IMG/VR virus record: IMGVR_UViG_3300034418_011721
Location: 1-31,241 of that record
Strand: one strand, 5' to 3'
DNA length: 31,241 nt
From: a virus
Shown: positions 22,559 to 30,054 of the stretch, in pieces
How the letters are laid out: every line of letters begins with the position of its first letter
How positions within the stretch are numbered: the first letter of the stretch is position 1
Program-made: the position numbers and the translations under genes
Notes under the pieces: generated by a model
Seen by the model: only the letters and a program-made list of their open reading frames with translations
Told to the model about the DNA's origin: nothing
Databases searched by the model: none

Positions 22559-23994
22559 ATCCATTCTTTTAATTCTTCACCCATAATATCTGAAGCAATA
22601 TTTAATTTTTTACGCAAAGCTTTTACAACTTTAGTATCAATAGTATCTTCAGTTACTATATCAATATAAGTCATAGGATATTTTTGTCCAATACGATCAA
22701 TACGAGCTTCTGACTGTAATCTTTTTTCAAGGTCATAACCATTAGAATAATAAACCATTGTGCTGGCTGCAGTAAGTGTGATACCATAGCCACCGGTTTG
22801 AGTAGTACCTACAAAAAATCTACAGTTGTCATCTTCTTGAAATTTCTTTATATTATCTTGTCGATCTTCCATCGTAGTTTTACCATAATAATCTACTACA
22901 ACATCATCACGACCATATTTTTTTCTAATAGCTTTTATAATAGTTTCAATATCTCTTTGATAGTGGGACCATATAACAACCTTACCTTCTACTTCAGATA
23001 AAATTTCCATAAGCTCTGTTACTCTATGATTGGGGATGTCTTGAATAGTTCCATCATCAGCAGTGAAATGACCACAAAGAATTTGATGAAGTCTCATTAA
23101 CTGTACCATTACATTATTAGTAGTTAATGCTTTTCCTTCAAGCTGCGCCATTGCATATTTCTTCATAGCTTTATAAAGTTTTTCTTGTTGAGGTGTCATT
23201 GTAATTTGACGTTTCATAAATGTTTTTTCTGGTAAATCTAAACAATCATCTTTTAATACACGCATTGAAAAAGGTTCTATTAATTTAGATAGTTCACCAA
23301 GGTTTCTATAACCAACCACTATATTCGTACTATGACTACCAAGATTAATTGTTCTCATCTCTGCATACCTAGATCTAAAATCATAATAAGAGTCTGTATT
23401 CAAGAGCCAGGAACCAAGGAACTGACATTGGCTAAATAAATCTAACGGTGAATTAGTTACAGGCGAACCTGTTAATATTCTTCTGTACTTAGCAAGGGTT
23501 CTTAGTTTTAAAATATTTTTAGTTCTATTAGAAGTAGGTGTTTTGATAGTAGTAGATTCATCTATAGCCATCATTGCATTGTGTGAGTCTAAAAATCTAC
23601 GAGCAAACTCTTTACCAAAATCATAAGAAAAAGCCTCTACATTCATAATTAATATATGTAGTTCAGTTCCTGTTTGAAACAGGGTATTTAATTTTTTAGT
23701 TTGTTCACCAGATTTGTCTGAGCTTTTCCAAAGAACAACTTTTTTATTTATATAGTCAGGCAGGTGTGTAGGTATTTGATCTTCATACCAATTTTTATAA
23801 ACACCTTTTGGTGCAATAAGAAGCAAACCATTTATCTTGCCTTGGTTATAAAGCATAGCTGCATTATCAATTAATACTTTTGATTTACCTGTACCCATTT
23901 CCATAAAATAGGCAAAGTATTCTTTCTCCCAAGAACGTTCTAAAGCTTTAAGTTGATGAGCATAAGGCTCAGTTTTAAATTTATAATTTAACAT
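22555..23994 (-). CDS. SNF2-family helicase/ATPase
   Basis: The 479-residue protein has the complete SF2/SNF2 motif set: Q-like motif YAHQLKALER, Walker A MGTGKSKV (34-40), Ia LIAPKGVYKNW, Walker B DEST (145-148), and III ILTGSPV (174-179). The second RecA domain carries KVVIWSHYQRDIE, GTTQTGGYGITLTAA and motif VI QSEARIDRIGQ (427-437). It uses ATP to translocate along or remodel duplex DNA. Compact phage SNF2 proteins of this size are often near replication genes. Here it forms a one-gene antisense island with its own promoter, facing and overlapping the holin-like gene by four bases. No nuclease or methylase domain is fused. Roles in replication, recombination or countering host DNA-binding proteins are possible. 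Confidence 0.9.
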   Translation of the reverse strand: MLNYKFKTEPYAHQLKALERSWEKEYFAYFMEMGTGKSKVLIDNAAMLYNQGKINGLLLIAPKGVYKNWYEDQIPTHLPDYINKKVVLWKSSDKSGEQTKKLNTLFQTGTELHILIMNVEAFSYDFGKEFARRFLDSHNAMMAIDESTTIKTPTSNRTKNILKLRTLAKYRRILTGSPVTNSPLDLFSQCQFLGSWLLNTDSYYDFRSRYAEMRTINLGSHSTNIVVGYRNLGELSKLIEPFSMRVLKDDCLDLPEKTFMKRQITMTPQQEKLYKAMKKYAMAQLEGKALTTNNVMVQLMRLHQILCGHFTADDGTIQDIPNHRVTELMEILSEVEGKVVIWSHYQRDIETIIKAIRKKYGRDDVVVDYYGKTTMEDRQDNIKKFQEDDNCRFFVGTTQTGGYGITLTAASTMVYYSNGYDLEKRLQSEARIDRIGQKYPMTYIDIVTEDTIDTKVVKALRKKLNIASDIMGEELKEWI

Positions 23995-24015
23995 TTACTT
24001 TTCTTTCTAAAAAGT

Positions 24016-24044
24016 TATATAGTGTATAAAAAGAAAAAAGTCAA
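24016..24044 (-). promoter_or_regulatory. Predicted sigma70-like promoter of the SNF2 gene
   Basis: On the minus strand TTGACT (24044-24039) is followed after 17 bases by TATATA (24021-24016). This would start a transcript about 15 bases before the ATG at 23994, and the leader carries an AGAAAG purine tract. Five of six -35 bases and the optimal spacing match the consensus. The -35 overlaps the start codon of the divergent 118-residue gene. Confidence 0.6.
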
Positions 24045-24400
24045 TGAGCAAAGTTTATTTAGTACAAGAAATACCTGTATGGAGAGAACATGAAAATCCA
24101 GAAAAAGCTGGACAACCTAAGATTGATATTACCCCTGCATTAAAGTATGGCGAAATTAAGATTATGTTTCCTCGTTTAAAACAAATGCAATTTTCTCCAG
24201 GACCAATGGTAATGGAAATAAAAAACTCATTAAAAGATTTTACAACCGATGATTATTTATTACTTTATGGCGATCCTGCCATAATTGGTGTTGTATGTGC
24301 AGTAGCTTCTGACATTACAAATGGTAAATTTAAATTGTTAAAATACGATAGAAGACAATTTTCTTATTACCCGATTGAATTAAATATTTTTCAAAACTAG
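24044..24400 (+). CDS. Conserved marine phage protein of unknown function (118 aa)
   Basis: The 118-residue product has beta segments KVYLVQEIPVWRE, YGEIKIMFPRLKQMQFSPG and DDYLLLYGDPAIIGVVCAVASDI, and ends KFKLLKYDRRQFSYYPIELNI. It has no catalytic motif. Similar proteins with LYGDP.AIG.A.AIA are widespread in marine phages at the beginning of the replication block. The gene diverges from the SNF2 gene. The gap contains TATAAA at 24025-24030, but no good plus-strand -35, and the Shine-Dalgarno is weak. A regulatory or DNA-metabolism accessory role is a guess from position only. Confidence 0.6.
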   Translation: MSKVYLVQEIPVWREHENPEKAGQPKIDITPALKYGEIKIMFPRLKQMQFSPGPMVMEIKNSLKDFTTDDYLLLYGDPAIIGVVCAVASDITNGKFKLLKYDRRQFSYYPIELNIFQN

Positions 24401-24428
24401 TTGACAATAAAAAATATATCTTTATATA
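24401..24428 (+). promoter_or_regulatory. Predicted strong sigma70 promoter of the replication operon
   Basis: A perfect -35 TTGACA (24401-24406) starts immediately after the stop of the 118-residue gene. With a 16-base spacer it is followed by -10 TATATA (24423-24428). The 75-base gap before the next ATG is the largest in the window and also holds an AAGGAG ribosome site. This is the best promoter match I found, probably recognised by the host housekeeping sigma factor for early transcription of the DNA-metabolism genes. Confidence 0.7.
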
Positions 24429-24450
24429 GGATAGTGCAAATATAAATTTA

Positions 24451-24466
24451 AACTATTAAACTATTA
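24451..24466 (+). repeat. Tandem AACTATTA repeat in the early leader
   Basis: AACTATTA occurs twice head to tail between the predicted promoter and the AAGGAG site of the next gene. It lies in the expected 5' untranslated leader and could be an operator, a translational control site or chance. Confidence 0.5.
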
Positions 24467-24475
24467 AGGAGTAAC

Positions 24476-25036
24476 ATGACGATCAATCTAAGAGCTGATG
24501 CACCTAGTCAGGTGGAAATCACTAATCCAGAAAAACTAACAGACGAAATAAAAAAACTTCAAGACATACAACAAGAAATACAAAACTATAAAGATAGAAT
24601 TAAAGACTTAGAAGATAGTGAAAGCTATTTATCTGAAGTAACAATTCCTGATTTGATGCTTTCTATGAATCTTAAAACCATGAAATTAAAAGATGGTTCT
24701 GAGATAGAGATAGATAATAGATTTTTTGCCACTGCGTTAGCTGAAAAAAGACCAGAGGCATATCAATGGCTTCGAGAGAACGGACTAGGCAACATTGTGA
24801 AAAATGAAATCACAGTGAGGTTTGGAAAGGACGAAGATAACAAGGCGACGCAATATGCTACCCTTGCAAGAGGACAAGGCTATGAACCGGAACAAAAAGT
24901 TTCTGTTAATGCCGGAACCCTTAGAGTTGCTTTGAGGGATCTCCACGAACGTGGTGGTCAGATACCCTCAGAGTATTTCAGTACATTTGCTGGATATCGA
25001 ACTAAGATAACTGGTAAATCTAAATCAACAGACTAA
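24476..25036 (+). CDS. Putative DNA-metabolism protein, coiled coil plus C-terminal domain
   Basis: The 186-residue protein starts TINLRADAPSQ, a motif repeated near the start of the next protein. A coiled coil (about 20-55: LTDEIKKLQDIQQEIQNYK, then DRIKDLEDSESYL) and a beta-rich part (MNLKTMKLKDGSEIEID) follow. FFATALAEKRPEAYQWLRENG and a basic C-terminus rich in Gly/Thr/Lys complete it. The VSVNAGTLRVALRDLHERG segment has the look of a phage recombination/replication accessory protein. It is the first gene behind the TTGACA promoter and has a good AAGGAG site, so it is likely made early and abundantly. I do not recognise a named family with certainty. Confidence 0.55.
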   Translation: MTINLRADAPSQVEITNPEKLTDEIKKLQDIQQEIQNYKDRIKDLEDSESYLSEVTIPDLMLSMNLKTMKLKDGSEIEIDNRFFATALAEKRPEAYQWLRENGLGNIVKNEITVRFGKDEDNKATQYATLARGQGYEPEQKVSVNAGTLRVALRDLHERGGQIPSEYFSTFAGYRTKITGKSKSTD

Positions 25037-25057
25037 TAGACTAACAAAGGAGAATCT

Positions 25058-25828
25058 ATGGAAAGTCAAGTAGCAAAGAAAGCTAATGCAGGTGCATTAG
25101 CAACAATAAATCTCAGAGCAGACTCTGGTAAAGGAGCTGAAGAGATTAGTTCAGATGATGTGTCAACACCAATTCTGAAAATCTTACATCAGCTGTCACC
25201 TGAATGTAATGAGAGAGACGCCAAGCATGTAGAAGGAGCTAAACCTGGTATGATTTATGCATCAGGGTTTAGTAAACTTATAAGTGGAGAAGAGGGACTA
25301 GATATTATAGTCGCTCACGCACAAACTAGGTTTCCTGAATGGCAGGAGAGAGGCGATAGTGCTTCAGCTCCAGTAGGAACTCATTTAGAGATTCCAGCCG
25401 ATGCTGTGGAAGAAAAAAATGGAAGATATAGATTACCAAACGGTAACTATGTTGAGAAAACTGCATACTTCTATGTACTAGCAATGGTAGATGGTGAGTT
25501 AAAACCTGCAGTGGTCCCAATGAGATCTTCTAATTTATCTCCAGCGAGGGAATTAAATAACCTCATCAAGAATCTAAGATTCACAGATGATCAAGGTTCA
25601 TTTAATCCTGCAAGTTATTCTGCTGTGTATAAGTTAAACACAATCGGGAGAGTAGCAGGGAGTAAAAGCTGGCATGTCTACAAACCATCAAGAGTAAGAA
25701 ATCTTGATGTTGCTAATAAAGACGATGCGTCTATGTATGAGATAGCAGCACAACTTCAGAAATCTGTTTCTAAAGGTGTGGCTAAACCTAAATACGATGC
25801 TGGTCAACAAAAGCAAGACATAGTATAA
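25058..25828 (+). CDS. Putative single-stranded DNA-binding-type protein
   Basis: The 256-residue protein begins with ALATINLRADSGKG. A core follows with STPILKILHQLSPE, GMIYASGFSKLISGEEGLDIIVAHAQTRFPEWQERG and YFYVLAMVDGELKPAVVPMRSSN, then a C-terminal helix-rich region. The sequence, size and position directly before the primase resemble the ssDNA-binding/annealing-type proteins in marine podoviruses, where such genes sit upstream of primase and polymerase. The C-terminus is not the acidic tail of T7 gp2.5. An AAAGGAG site precedes it, 21 bases after the previous stop. The assignment to ssDNA binding is tentative. Confidence 0.5.
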   Translation: MESQVAKKANAGALATINLRADSGKGAEEISSDDVSTPILKILHQLSPECNERDAKHVEGAKPGMIYASGFSKLISGEEGLDIIVAHAQTRFPEWQERGDSASAPVGTHLEIPADAVEEKNGRYRLPNGNYVEKTAYFYVLAMVDGELKPAVVPMRSSNLSPARELNNLIKNLRFTDDQGSFNPASYSAVYKLNTIGRVAGSKSWHVYKPSRVRNLDVANKDDASMYEIAAQLQKSVSKGVAKPKYDAGQQKQDIV

Positions 25829-25829
25829 T
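25824..25829 (+). promoter_or_regulatory. Possible -10 element ahead of the primase leader
   Basis: A perfect TATAAT overlaps the end of the preceding gene, with TGGTCA (25801-25806, four of six -35 bases) 17 bases upstream. If used, transcription would start near 25836, and the hairpin at 25844-25873 would lie at the 5' end of the primase mRNA. Confidence 0.35.
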
Positions 25830-25843
25830 AAAGTGTTATAACA

Positions 25844-25873
25844 ACGGCGCTGAAGGGAGACTGGAGGCGCCGT
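25844..25873 (+). promoter_or_regulatory. GC-rich hairpin in the primase leader
   Basis: ACGGCGC (25844-25850) and GCGCCGT (25867-25873) form a perfect seven-pair stem with a 16-base purine-rich loop containing GAAGGGAG and most of GGAGG. The stem stands out in this AT-rich genome. No T run follows, so it is not a standard terminator. The purines overlap the ribosome binding region of the primase ATG at 25881, so a translational operator or mRNA-stabilising element is plausible. Confidence 0.6.
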
Positions 25874-25880
25874 ATAAATT

Positions 25881-27509
25881 ATGAAAGAATTTAGAAAATA
25901 TTTTGGTGGACTAGAAAGAGACTTTGGTTTCTGTAATGTTAACAATGGTTATCATGATCCACAAACAAACAAATTAAAATTTGATCCAGGCGATTATGGC
26001 TGGTCTAAAAGAAATATATCTGATCAAGACTATCAAGATCATTTAGATGGTAAACGTGCAATAGGTATACAAGCATGTGATGATAATGGTATGGCTAGCT
26101 TTGGTGCAATCGATATTGATCCGTCTGATTATTCTAGTTTTGATATTCATCATTACCTAAAAGTAATTGAAGACAAAGATTTACCTGTCGTTCCAATTAA
26201 ATCAAAAAGTAATGGACTTCACATATATGTATTTACAGCAGAGAAAGTACCTGCAACTTTAATTAGAGAATTTTTACAAAACTTATTATTCTTATTTGGA
26301 CTATCATCTAAGACAGAAATATTTCCAAAACAAACACAGTTAGGTATGAACCAAGATAATGTCAGAACTTCTGGATCATTTATTAACTTACCTTATTTTA
26401 AGAAAACAGAACGTAAAGCATTGTTACCTGATGGAAAAGAATTAGAGTTCGAAGATTTTTTAAATGTAGTCAAAGACAATCTACAAACAAAAGAATCATT
26501 AAAAGAAGTATCAAATAAAAAAGTAAAAGAAATATTAACTGGTGGTCCTGATGATTTATTAGATGGTCCTCCATGTCTACAGATGATATGCAAACAGGTT
26601 CAGGAATCAGGGAACAAACTAAAAGACGAGCGAGATAGATTTTTATTTAACTACATGGTGTTTGTTAAAAAGAAACACAAAGATGATTGGAAGAAAAAAT
26701 TAATACAAGCTGCAAGAGATTTTATTCAGTATGATGACACTTGGGGTGATGCTAAAGTAAATGAAAAAATAAAAAGTTGGGACAAAGATACAGCTGGTCA
26801 TACCTGTCATGACTTACCTATCTCTTCTTATTGTGCAAAAGGAACTTGCTTACGTAGAAAATTTGGTATTGGAAGTCATAAAGAAAGCAGCTGGCCTCAG
26901 ATATCAGGGCTAATTAAAATAGACTATAAACCTGACCCAGAATATTTTTTTAATGTAGAACTCTCTGACAGTAAGGTAGTTCAAATACATGCTAAACACA
27001 TAAAAAAGATAGCAGAAATGAAAGAGATGAGAGCGCTCATAGCAGACCAAACATCTATATTCCCTCCCATTATTAAGAATAATGAATATCAGCCTATCCT
27101 GGACGCTCTATGGGCCACTAAAGAGGACATTAAACCACCTGCAGGGACTAATCCAATTGAGATGTTAAAGAAATACTTAGAAGACTATGTCAATGGACCA
27201 GAGGCTACTACCTTTGCTTCTTTTAAAAGTGGAGCTGTACTAAAAGATGAAGAGTATTATTACTTTGACTACGATAAATTCTATGAAGAGATTAAAAGAA
27301 ATGAGTGGACAAAAGACAGACCTAGAACTGCAACTTTAATAAAGAGTCATTTCAAAGCTGAGTTTGGATTTCAGAAAAGATTTCCTAAAGGAGAGAATGA
27401 AAAATCATTTCCACCGGTCAGGTGTATAAAAATGCCTGCAGATGATTTGATGAAAGAAGAGATACCAGAAGAAAAAATAACAATAGAAGATAAGGAGAAC
27501 ATAGTATGA
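25881..27509 (+). CDS. AEP-type primase (TOTE-like) with cysteine-rich domain
   Basis: The 542-residue protein has an archaeo-eukaryotic primase catalytic domain. FGAIDIDPSDY supplies Asp78 and Asp80 for metal binding, KSKSNGLHIYVF the sGLH motif (His114), and TEIFPKQTQ (145-153) and VRTSGSFINLPYF the remainder of the active site. From about residue 228 to 330 comes a helical region with five cysteines: PPCLQMIC (232, 237), GHTCHDLP (309), SYC (318) and GTC (323). It ends in RRKFGIG and resembles a PriL/PriCT-like Fe-S or zinc module. The C-terminal 200 residues are helical and acidic. It makes primers for the family A polymerase encoded downstream. The ATG follows the GC-rich hairpin. Its end overlaps the glycosyltransferase start by ATGA. 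Confidence 0.8.
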   Translation: MKEFRKYFGGLERDFGFCNVNNGYHDPQTNKLKFDPGDYGWSKRNISDQDYQDHLDGKRAIGIQACDDNGMASFGAIDIDPSDYSSFDIHHYLKVIEDKDLPVVPIKSKSNGLHIYVFTAEKVPATLIREFLQNLLFLFGLSSKTEIFPKQTQLGMNQDNVRTSGSFINLPYFKKTERKALLPDGKELEFEDFLNVVKDNLQTKESLKEVSNKKVKEILTGGPDDLLDGPPCLQMICKQVQESGNKLKDERDRFLFNYMVFVKKKHKDDWKKKLIQAARDFIQYDDTWGDAKVNEKIKSWDKDTAGHTCHDLPISSYCAKGTCLRRKFGIGSHKESSWPQISGLIKIDYKPDPEYFFNVELSDSKVVQIHAKHIKKIAEMKEMRALIADQTSIFPPIIKNNEYQPILDALWATKEDIKPPAGTNPIEMLKKYLEDYVNGPEATTFASFKSGAVLKDEEYYYFDYDKFYEEIKRNEWTKDRPRTATLIKSHFKAEFGFQKRFPKGENEKSFPPVRCIKMPADDLMKEEIPEEKITIEDKENIV

Positions 27510-28213
27510 CGAAAAAATTACCAAGTGTATTTGTATGTATGCCTACATATGATACCATGCAGGTGGCAACATGTTTATCATTAATAAAATTAATGGATAA
27601 ATTTACACAAGCAAAAATAAAATCTACAGTAAGTACATTTAAATGTCCTTATGTAGGCTATGGAAGAAATGTTTTAACCGCAATGTTTTTAGAATCAGGT
27701 TTTGACTATCAATTATTTATAGATTCAGATGTAGAGTTTGATCCAAAAGTAGTAGGACGAATGTTAGTGTCAGAAAAAGATATGATCTGCACACCGTACA
27801 GAAAGAAGACACAAGATAATACAATAAAATATTCTGTAGCATTTAAAGATCCTACTGACATTAAAATAGATAACAAGGGTTTAACAGAAATAACTGTAGG
27901 GCCTGCAGGGTTAACTTTAGTACATAGAAGAGTTTATGAAAAACTTATGAAAGATCATCCACATTTAAAAATAAAACAAAAAGAAGCTATATCCGAAAAA
28001 GCAAATTCATATTTTTATAATTTTTGGGATACAGTGTTTGATCAAAAATCTGGTTATTGGTGGGGAGAAGATACACATTTTTCTAATCTTGCAACACAAG
28101 CAGGTTTTAAATTTTATGCTGTAGTTGATGGAGAAACAACTCATCATGGCAACTTTGGATTCACGGGAACTTTACTAGATACTTTTAAAAGAACCGATGA
28201 AAAAGCCAATTAA
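27506..28213 (+). CDS. GT-A fold glycosyltransferase within the replication operon
   Basis: The 235-residue protein shares the motif order of the GT-A enzyme at 14417: VFVCMPTYDT, GRNVLTAMF (about 53-61), DxD in LFIDSDVEF (Asp73-Asp75), GPAGLTLVHRRVY, YWWGEDTHFS and the terminal TTHHGNFGF. It is about 65 residues shorter, lacking the N-terminal extension and some C-terminal sequence. The start overlaps the primase stop (ATGA), and its end overlaps the UvrD-like helicase by 17 bases, so it is produced together with replication enzymes. That timing would suit glycosylation of phage DNA or of a host component early in infection. Acceptor and donor are unknown. Confidence 0.8.
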   Translation: MTKKLPSVFVCMPTYDTMQVATCLSLIKLMDKFTQAKIKSTVSTFKCPYVGYGRNVLTAMFLESGFDYQLFIDSDVEFDPKVVGRMLVSEKDMICTPYRKKTQDNTIKYSVAFKDPTDIKIDNKGLTEITVGPAGLTLVHRRVYEKLMKDHPHLKIKQKEAISEKANSYFYNFWDTVFDQKSGYWWGEDTHFSNLATQAGFKFYAVVDGETTHHGNFGFTGTLLDTFKRTDEKAN

Positions 28214-29627
28214 AATATACGGACCACCTGGTACAGGTAAAACTTTTAGATTAATTCGTAGAGTTAATGCTTATGTAAGAACAGGTACACCTTATCACAA
28301 GATAGGTTACTTTGCTTTTACAAAAAAAGCTGCAAAAGAAGCCAGAGAAAGAATAGGTGTAGATGAAAAACAAGTTCCATATTTTCAAACACTTCATGCA
28401 TTTTGTTTTCATTTATTAAACTTAAATGAAAGTGATATTATGCAACCACATCATTATGAAGCTTTAGGTAAAAAATTAAATATAAGAGTTAACTTTAATG
28501 ATAAGTATAATGAAGAACAAACACACTTCTTAACTTGTAATAACCCTTACTTTCAAATGATACAAAGATCTATTAACAAAGATATACCTTTACGAGAAGA
28601 ATTTAATCTTAATGAACATGACAGAAAAGATATAGATAGTTGGGATACGTTAAAGCATATTCATATAAACTTACAAGAATACAAAACAAAAATGCATCTA
28701 CTAGACTTTAATGATCTTGTTAAGAAAGTTGTAAACTCAAAAAAATTTCCTAAGTTAAAAGCTATCTTCATAGACGAAGCACAAGACTTATCTCCATTAC
28801 AATGGCAACTCTATGATAAGCTAAAAGAAAATTGTGATGATATATATTTAGCTGGTGATGACGACCAAGCCATATTCGCTTGGGCAGGTGCTGATGTTAA
28901 TAGATTTATAAAAGAGCCTGCAAATGAACGAGTTTTAAGGTATTCGAGAAGAGTATCAAGAGCAGTACAGGAACAGTCTCAAATAGCAGTGAGTAAGATA
29001 GCAGGCATCAGGAAACACAAAGAATACCTGCCACGGGCGCAAGAGGGCTTTGCGTCTCACATCAATAATTTAGGACAAATAGATCTTACAAAAGGTAAGT
29101 GGTTAATCTTAACAAGAACTAAAAGTAATTTGTTAGACATAATGAAAGAACTTAAAAGTAAAAATATTTATTATCAAAGTAACAAAGGTAAAAGTTTTAA
29201 CGTAGGTATTTATAATGGAGCGATGGCTTATACTAAATGGATAAGAGAAGGTAAGTTAGAAGAAAAAGAAATCAATGACGTCAGAGAATATATTCCCAGC
29301 GGTAATTGGAATCCCGAAAAAAATTGGTATGATATCTTCGTAGCTGATCAGAAAGAAATACTTTATATTCGAAATATAATTTCTGGGGGTGAAATACTTT
29401 CTGAAAATGCAAGAGTGTGGGTGTCTACAATTCATGCAGCTAAAGGTGGTGAAGAAGATAATGTAATACTTTCTTTACACCAGGGAAGTAAGGTACAAAA
29501 AAGTATTCGTCTAAGTGTTGACAAACAAGATGAAGAGCATAGAGTGTGGTATGTGGGGATCACAAGAGCAAGAAATAATTTATATAAACTGAAAGCTAAA
29601 AAGAAAATAAAGGAGTATCAACTATGA
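28197..29627 (+). CDS. UvrD/Rep-family superfamily 1 DNA helicase
   Basis: The 476-residue helicase has SF1A motifs in order: Walker A GPPGTGKT (9-16), Ia FAFTKKAAKEAR, TLHAF, Walker B DEAQD (193-197), motif III GDDDQAIFAWAGAD (220-233), IV WLILTRTKS, V STIHAAKGGEEDNV and VI VWYVGITRAR near the C-terminus. It would unwind DNA 3' to 5' for replication or recombination. At under 500 residues it is compact compared with UvrD (about 720), lacking most of the 1B/2B insertions, which is normal for phage versions. It lies between a glycosyltransferase and the DUF3310 gene, with overlaps on both sides. Confidence 0.92.
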   Translation: MKKPIKIYGPPGTGKTFRLIRRVNAYVRTGTPYHKIGYFAFTKKAAKEARERIGVDEKQVPYFQTLHAFCFHLLNLNESDIMQPHHYEALGKKLNIRVNFNDKYNEEQTHFLTCNNPYFQMIQRSINKDIPLREEFNLNEHDRKDIDSWDTLKHIHINLQEYKTKMHLLDFNDLVKKVVNSKKFPKLKAIFIDEAQDLSPLQWQLYDKLKENCDDIYLAGDDDQAIFAWAGADVNRFIKEPANERVLRYSRRVSRAVQEQSQIAVSKIAGIRKHKEYLPRAQEGFASHINNLGQIDLTKGKWLILTRTKSNLLDIMKELKSKNIYYQSNKGKSFNVGIYNGAMAYTKWIREGKLEEKEINDVREYIPSGNWNPEKNWYDIFVADQKEILYIRNIISGGEILSENARVWVSTIHAAKGGEEDNVILSLHQGSKVQKSIRLSVDKQDEEHRVWYVGITRARNNLYKLKAKKKIKEYQL

Positions 29628-29869
29628 CACATAAAGATATGTTTGAAGATTCATTTCCACAAGATAAACAGATAGGCGGGAGTCATTACAAAGACTTTCA
29701 CATTCAGCCTTATGAGTTTATTTCAAAAAATAATCTTTCGTTCTTTCAGGGCAACGTTGTAAAATATGTTTGTCGTTATTTAAACAAAGCGGGAATACAA
29801 GATTTAGAAAAAATAATTCACTACTGTCAATTAGAAATTAAAACAATGAAAGACAAGAAGAAAAAATAA
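29624..29869 (+). CDS. DUF3310 family protein
   Basis: The 81-residue protein has the DUF3310 signature: GGSHYKDFHIQPYEFI (18-33), then NNLSFFQGNVVKYVCRYLNKAG (36-57) and DLEKIIHYCQLEI. These small phage proteins have a helical MazG/nucleotide pyrophosphatase-like look, and a role in nucleotide metabolism has been suggested, but the function is not established. The start has an AAGGAG site and overlaps the helicase stop by ATGA; its stop overlaps the next start by TAATG. The gene lies between helicase and DNA polymerase, consistent with a role in DNA synthesis. Confidence 0.85.
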   Translation: MTHKDMFEDSFPQDKQIGGSHYKDFHIQPYEFISKNNLSFFQGNVVKYVCRYLNKAGIQDLEKIIHYCQLEIKTMKDKKKK

Positions 29870-30054
29870 TGCCTAACAGAAATTTTAAAGCTAAAGATAT
29901 TACTGTAAACAAACATAAGTTTCGTCTAGAAATTTATGGTAGATTAGTTGACTGGGAAATATTTCCTCATACTTATGATGCAGCTCTGTATGCATTTAGT
30001 AATAAAGATAAATTAAATAAGATAGTAGCAAAGAAATACGTATTACAAAAATGA
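29869..30054 (+). CDS. Small protein of unknown function (61 aa)
   Basis: This is a 61-residue basic protein: NFKAKDITVNKHKFRLEIYGRLVDWEIFPHTYDAALYAF, then a helix DKLNKIVAKK. It shows two or three beta strands and one helix, perhaps a tiny nucleic-acid-binding fold given its high Lys content. It is coupled to DUF3310 by TAATG and to the DNA polymerase by ATGA (30051-30054), which supports its reality. No function is recognisable. Confidence 0.6.
   Translation: MPNRNFKAKDITVNKHKFRLEIYGRLVDWEIFPHTYDAALYAFSNKDKLNKIVAKKYVLQK

Noticed and set aside
25844-25873. Rho-independent terminator for the SSB-like gene
   Set aside because: The stem is perfect but the 16-base loop is long and the following bases are ATAAATT with no T run; the next gene starts eight bases later.
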